DNA of 7,760 nucleotides from JANMZR01 sp031383555 (GTDB lineage Bacteria > Bacteroidota > Bacteroidia > Cytophagales > Spirosomataceae): positions 1 to 7,760 of the forward strand of contig JANMZR010000398.1 of NCBI GenBank assembly GCA_031383555.1. Reading direction: 5' to 3'. Every line of letters starts with the position of its first letter. Within the stretch, counting starts at the first letter, position 1. Position numbers and translations under genes: made by a program. The notes under the pieces are model-generated. The model saw only the letters and a list, made by a program, of their open reading frames with translations, was not told the DNA's origin and searched no databases. This document shows, piece by piece, positions 5,767 through 7,760 of the stretch.

Positions 5767-7317
5767 TTAAAGTCCAGAGCCATCTGCCTTTCCTCTCACA
5801 ATTGCAAATTCTCCTATTTTTTTACCATGCTCTAAACCCATAGTACAGTCAACTCTAAAATGAATTAAACCATACACTCTGGAGTCAGATGCTTCTTTTG
5901 CTTGTGCTGTAAATTCACTCGCTTTCTCTGGAAAAATAGAGCCCAATACTGTTGCTGCAGCAGATGAAAAGGTAGAATGGCCAGAAGTATAAGAAGGGAA
6001 ATTAGGTAAACCTACCGAAGTTTTTACACCAAATTGCTGAGGGCGTGGCGTATAATAATAATACTTCGTGTCCCAACAGGCAATTCCAGCGTCCATCAAA
6101 GCTGTGCCAACCAATGCCAAAGTACGGGCTGTACGCACCTCACTATACTTGTATTTAAAACAATTATTGGCTGCAGCCCGATGCCAGTGGCCCGGTGGAG
6201 TATAACTTCCTGCGCCATCAGCCCAATAATTAGCAATACGAGCTTGTTCACGTGTCTGATTTTTATTGATAGATTTTAATTCATCCAACTCTTTTTGCCA
6301 TTCAGTTGAGCCAACTATAAACGGTAAAGCTGGCCTAATTTGAGCCATTACCGATTTATCAAAATTCCAAGTGGCTACAGCACCATAATTTGGCAACATT
6401 GGCGGACGTAAAGGCGATTCTTGACTTACCCATATATCTTTAATACCTCTTTCTTTAGCCGCAACTATCATTCCCGCTGTAAGTGCTTGATTATTAGCCG
6501 CTCCCATTCCATCAGTTTTGGCTTTTGCCATTATTTTGGCACCCACAGCTTTACCTAATGCATCACCAGCTGCAACATCACTTTCTACATTCATGCCAGC
6601 CCAATATCGAGCATTTTTGGCTTCGGCCAATTTCCCATCCAAATAGGGTACTTCACCAGGAAACATCGCAATTAAAATTGTATATGATGCGGCTGCAACC
6701 ACTGCATCCTCACTTGGATACGAAGGCAAGCCTGAAGCTGGTAATAAAGTAGTAATTGAAGCATCAGTTTTTGAAGGTGCTTGACGATTAAATTTATTCT
6801 TATAAGCCCAAGTACTCACTAAAGCATCATATTGGGCAACAGATAAATAGGCCAATACTCGAGCTGTGTATGGAGGGTTTGCAAATGGAAATTTAGGATA
6901 ATTCAGCGGATTGGTAGCGTCAGGAACAGGGTATTTTCCATCTGCCCCAGCAGCTGGAGCTAAATTATACCTAGCGGCCAATTCTCTTGCTATCTCATTC
7001 CAACGATATACAGCACCAACACCCCAATAAGCAACCGATTTCTTTTGCTCAGGAGTAATTGTAGCAACTAATCCTTTGAGTTTGGAAAGCTCAGCAATAT
7101 ATTCAGCTGAATTTGTGGCTTTCGGTTCTGCGACAACTATTTCATCGGCAGTTTTCAGTATATAAGGTTTCCAAGAGCCAGCATTCAAATCTTGATTTGT
7201 TGGCAAATAAACCGATACTACCGGTTCATTTAGGTTTTTTTCACAAGAATTAAAAATTAAAATTATTAATAAAAGTGAAAAATTTTGTAAGTATTTTATA
7301 TTTAATATGCTTTTCAT
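5767..7317 (-). CDS. Vanadium-dependent haloperoxidase / PAP2-superfamily lipoprotein
   Basis: This 516-residue envelope protein has the fold shared by vanadium haloperoxidases and PAP2 acid phosphatases. Residues 1-24 are a lipoprotein signal ending LIFNS before Cys25, so the mature protein should be lipid-anchored in the envelope. After a helical N-terminal region, the three metal/phosphate motifs are intact: KX6RP at 418-426 (K418, R425), SGH at 445-447, and SRX5HX3D at 479-490 (R480, H486, D490). Spacings K to R of 7 and R to H of 6 equal those of the Curvularia chloroperoxidase. W415, three residues before K418, and F440, seven before H447, match its Trp350 and Phe397. PPGHWHRAA (374-382) is also typical of bacterial members. 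The reaction could be halide oxidation by hydrogen peroxide or phosphate-ester hydrolysis; sequence cannot decide. It lies between two barrel genes with gaps of 39 and 36 bp. No Shine-Dalgarno sequence is seen; the ATG follows an A-rich tract. Confidence 0.88.
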   Translation of the reverse strand: MKSILNIKYLQNFSLLLIILIFNSCEKNLNEPVVSVYLPTNQDLNAGSWKPYILKTADEIVVAEPKATNSAEYIAELSKLKGLVATITPEQKKSVAYWGVGAVYRWNEIARELAARYNLAPAAGADGKYPVPDATNPLNYPKFPFANPPYTARVLAYLSVAQYDALVSTWAYKNKFNRQAPSKTDASITTLLPASGLPSYPSEDAVVAAASYTILIAMFPGEVPYLDGKLAEAKNARYWAGMNVESDVAAGDALGKAVGAKIMAKAKTDGMGAANNQALTAGMIVAAKERGIKDIWVSQESPLRPPMLPNYGAVATWNFDKSVMAQIRPALPFIVGSTEWQKELDELKSINKNQTREQARIANYWADGAGSYTPPGHWHRAAANNCFKYKYSEVRTARTLALVGTALMDAGIACWDTKYYYYTPRPQQFGVKTSVGLPNFPSYTSGHSTFSSAAATVLGSIFPEKASEFTAQAKEASDSRVYGLIHFRVDCTMGLEHGKKIGEFAIVRGKADGSGL

Positions 7318-7356
7318 TTTTTTATTTTTTTTTAGAAATCAATAACAAGATTCTGA

Positions 7357-7760
7357 TTATTTTGAAACAAGATTTTTAGCTTTTATTTGGTATAAAACTC
7401 CAACAGAATAGATTGTACTCATCCCAACGTTATAGCCTTTGTAACAATAACCAATTCTTGCGTTTATGCCTAAGTTTTTTGGCTGGTATTTAGCATAAGC
7501 ACCGTACATTGTCGACTCCATTTTATTTGTTGGAAAAGGCATATCGTTCCTACGAATATAGTCACCAGAAACACAGGCAAATTGTTCAACAAAAGCTTCC
7601 AATTGCTTCCCTTTTTTATAATATCCAACAGAGATACGGGCATCTGTAGTGTTGGGAACATTAACAATATTTGTGTCATATACCTTATTATCAGCCTGAT
7701 AAGCATCTCTATCGATTTTAATTGTACTTCTAAAAGTATAAGAACCATGGCCTTGCAAAT
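7357..7760 (-). CDS. Probable outer-membrane beta-barrel protein, C-terminal part (partial)
   Basis: The - strand frame is open from the window end to a TAA at 7357-7359, giving at least 133 residues. The TTG at 7758 is almost certainly internal, since the gene continues past the window. The sequence alternates aromatic/hydrophobic and polar residues (SYTFRSTIKI, ARISVGYY, QLEAFVEQF, STMYGAYAKY, INARIGYCY, IYSVGVLYQIK), consistent with amphipathic strands of an outer-membrane barrel. I do not recognise a specific family. It may belong to the same broad transporter-like group as the barrel gene two positions downstream, but the two show no obvious close similarity, and this one ends in LVSK rather than an aromatic residue. 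Two cysteines (in FACVSG and GYCYKG) are present. The 39-bp gap to the haloperoxidase-like gene suggests cotranscription; the operon promoter lies outside the window. Confidence 0.6.
   Translation of the reverse strand, partial: LQGHGSYTFRSTIKIDRDAYQADNKVYDTNIVNVPNTTDARISVGYYKKGKQLEAFVEQFACVSGDYIRRNDMPFPTNKMESTMYGAYAKYQPKNLGINARIGYCYKGYNVGMSTIYSVGVLYQIKAKNLVSK

Noticed and set aside
6034..6752. + strand ORFs of 75-81 codons opposite the haloperoxidase-like gene
   Set aside because: They are antisense to a gene with intact family motifs; their composition looks like shadow translation.
7470..7748. Second - strand ORF of 92 codons overlapping the partial barrel gene
   Set aside because: It overlaps the other frame entirely; the frame ending at 7357 shows beta-strand alternation and operon spacing, this one does not.

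Overview
The window looks like a chromosomal segment of an AT-rich Bacteroidota bacterium. The evidence is a TAnnTTTG-type promoter element, the almost complete absence of Shine-Dalgarno sequences, a lipoprotein signal of the Bacteroidota type, and a long (630-residue) PurF-like protein of a form I recall from this phylum. The order is uncertain. Cytophagales-like is a guess, resting mainly on the Uma2-type gene.

Layout. Bases 1-1713 are the end of a respiratory complex I (nuo) operon on the + strand: the last 55 codons of nuoM, then a complete nuoN, probably starting at a TTG. Bases about 1718-2407 hold a decayed Uma2-family (PD-(D/E)XK fold) gene. Its single reading frame runs through without frameshift but is broken by three nonsense codons and has no ATG start. 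Bases 2464-2564 hold a promoter-like element, a 12-codon ORF and a strong intrinsic terminator, just upstream of purF. Bases 2629-4521 encode the long amidophosphoribosyltransferase-like protein. Its stop codon lies inside a perfect six-copy heptamer tandem repeat, followed by a long hairpin that probably terminates transcription from both sides.

Bases 4666-7760 are a convergent (- strand) block of three tightly spaced genes. In transcription order they are a partial beta-barrel-like outer-membrane protein cut by the window end, a lipoprotein of the vanadium-dependent haloperoxidase / PAP2 phosphatase superfamily with a complete vanadate/phosphate-binding residue set, and a complete beta-barrel protein resembling the PF13557-type 'transporter' family. 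Gaps of 36-39 bp suggest an operon. An envelope-anchored oxidase or phosphatase with two outer-membrane partners is the reasonable reading, but the substrate cannot be told from sequence.

The first half is housekeeping (respiration, purine synthesis). The parts most worth a second look are the stop-riddled Uma2 gene, the leader/terminator in front of purF, the non-canonical glutaminase loop of the PurF-like protein, and the haloperoxidase-barrel operon. I found no CRISPR array, tRNA, rRNA or insertion sequence.
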